Shown piece after piece: positions 63,775-64,000 of a stretch of 64,000 nt of DNA. Each line of letters begins with the position of its first letter. Positions within the stretch are counted from its first letter, which is position 1. The notes below the pieces were generated by a model that was not told the DNA's origin, did no database searches, and saw only the letters and a list, made by a program, of their open reading frames with translations. Origin of the DNA: Pantoea sp. Its GTDB lineage: Bacteria; Pseudomonadota; Gammaproteobacteria; Enterobacterales; Enterobacteriaceae. The DNA lies in contig NZ_JAPWKD010000019.1 of the NCBI RefSeq assembly GCF_028283705.1, forward strand, positions 62,001 through 126,000, given 5' to 3'. The position numbers and the translations under genes were made by a program.

Positions 63775-64000
63775 GTGCCCGGCTCCTGACGGCGGGTCTG
63801 TGGCGACACAAACTGGCCATTGCCGGGTTCTGCCGTCACCATATTGTCGGCATAGATCCATTCACCGCGCAGCATGGTGCGTTCAACCCGGTAATAGATT
63901 TCGCGTCCATCATAAGGAGACCAGCCAGAGAAGTTATTGCCGCTGACCGCCGCCGAATAGATATAAGGGTCGCGTTTAATGATGATCAGATCGGCATCTT
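63768..64000 (-). CDS. Dihydropyrimidinase/hydantoinase-like amidohydrolase, C-terminal part (truncated by window)
   Basis: Only the last 76 codons are in view; the gene runs off the window edge. The visible end reads DADLIIIKRDPYIYSA, then a GWSPYDGREI segment and LRGEWIYADNM, the C-terminal beta-sandwich typical of cyclic amidohydrolases such as hydantoinase and dihydropyrimidinase (DADLVIxD ... pxG ... vlxrGxvV). The stop overlaps the N-carbamoylase start by seven bases, and the hydantoinase plus carbamoylase pairing is classical. In this context it would open hydantoin-5-propionate to N-carbamoyl-glutamate. The metal-site half is outside the window, so family assignment is provisional. 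Confidence 0.7.
   Translation of the reverse strand, partial: DADLIIIKRDPYIYSAAVSGNNFSGWSPYDGREIYYRVERTMLRGEWIYADNMVTAEPGNGQFVSPQTRRQEPGTC

Overview
The window reads as chromosomal or large-plasmid accessory DNA of an enterobacterium. The best guess is Erwiniaceae and Pantoea-like: moderate-to-high GC, close Escherichia-type homologues (IutA, YbdH/HcxA, GudP, PxpB/PxpC, YehZ/OsmF-type transporters), a membrane-bound gluconate 2-dehydrogenase of the kind seen in Pantoea and Erwinia, and a palindromic intergenic repeat. The genus is an inference from family resemblance. No rRNA, tRNA, phage, transposase or CRISPR was seen. Nearly everything is solute transport, small-molecule catabolism and local regulators.

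Layout. 1-3.2 kb: 3' part of an AIDA-type autotransporter adhesin. 3.5-15.5 kb: two polar amino-acid ABC importers (the second without an ATPase gene) with an aminotransferase, an MFS carrier, a 2-hydroxyacid dehydrogenase, IclR and GntR regulators and a divergent SHMT-like PLP enzyme. 15.6-17.0 kb: a DUF1471 periplasmic peptide and a secreted PHB-depolymerase-like esterase. 17.2-25 kb: an M20 amidohydrolase plus a complete amino-acid ABC operon, then a LysR regulator divergent from a Cys/Met-type PLP enzyme and an EamA exporter. 25-28 kb: an AT-rich island with an unrecognised beta-helix/membrane protein, a VapBC toxin-antitoxin pair with a readable promoter/operator, a palindromic repeat and a small membrane protein. 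28-42.5 kb: a sugar-acid region with a GudP-like carrier, HcxA-like dehydrogenase, MFS carriers, a LacI regulator, the three-subunit gluconate 2-dehydrogenase, a likely 2-ketogluconate carrier and a HAD phosphatase. 42.7-47.3 kb: pxpB/pxpC with a DUF1445 protein and an MHS carrier but no pxpA, then a VOC protein. 47.4-54.9 kb: a LysR gene and a five-gene operon with a ferric/sugar-phosphate-type ABC importer, a fused inositol-monophosphatase/dual-specificity-phosphatase protein and a LacI regulator. 55.1-57.5 kb: a Fur-boxed aerobactin receptor gene iutA with no aerobactin biosynthesis genes in view. 57.5-64.0 kb: a leftward operon of hydantoinase-like (partial), N-carbamoyl-amino-acid hydrolase, quaternary-amine ABC importer (four genes) and a histidine ammonia-lyase homologue from which the MIO-forming Ala-Ser-Gly triad is missing.

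The last operon is the most interesting. A MIO-less HAL homologue is the hallmark of ergothionase, which eliminates trimethylamine from ergothioneine. The partner genes fit the rest of that route: a betaine-type importer to bring ergothioneine in, and a hydantoinase and N-carbamoyl hydrolase to take hydantoin-5-propionate through N-carbamoyl-glutamate to glutamate. I infer an ergothioneine uptake and degradation island whose remaining genes (thiourocanate hydratase, desulfhydrase, regulator) would lie beyond base 64000. Other notable items are the phosphatase fusion, the SHMT-like enzyme with lost catalytic glutamates, and several near-perfect palindromic operators.
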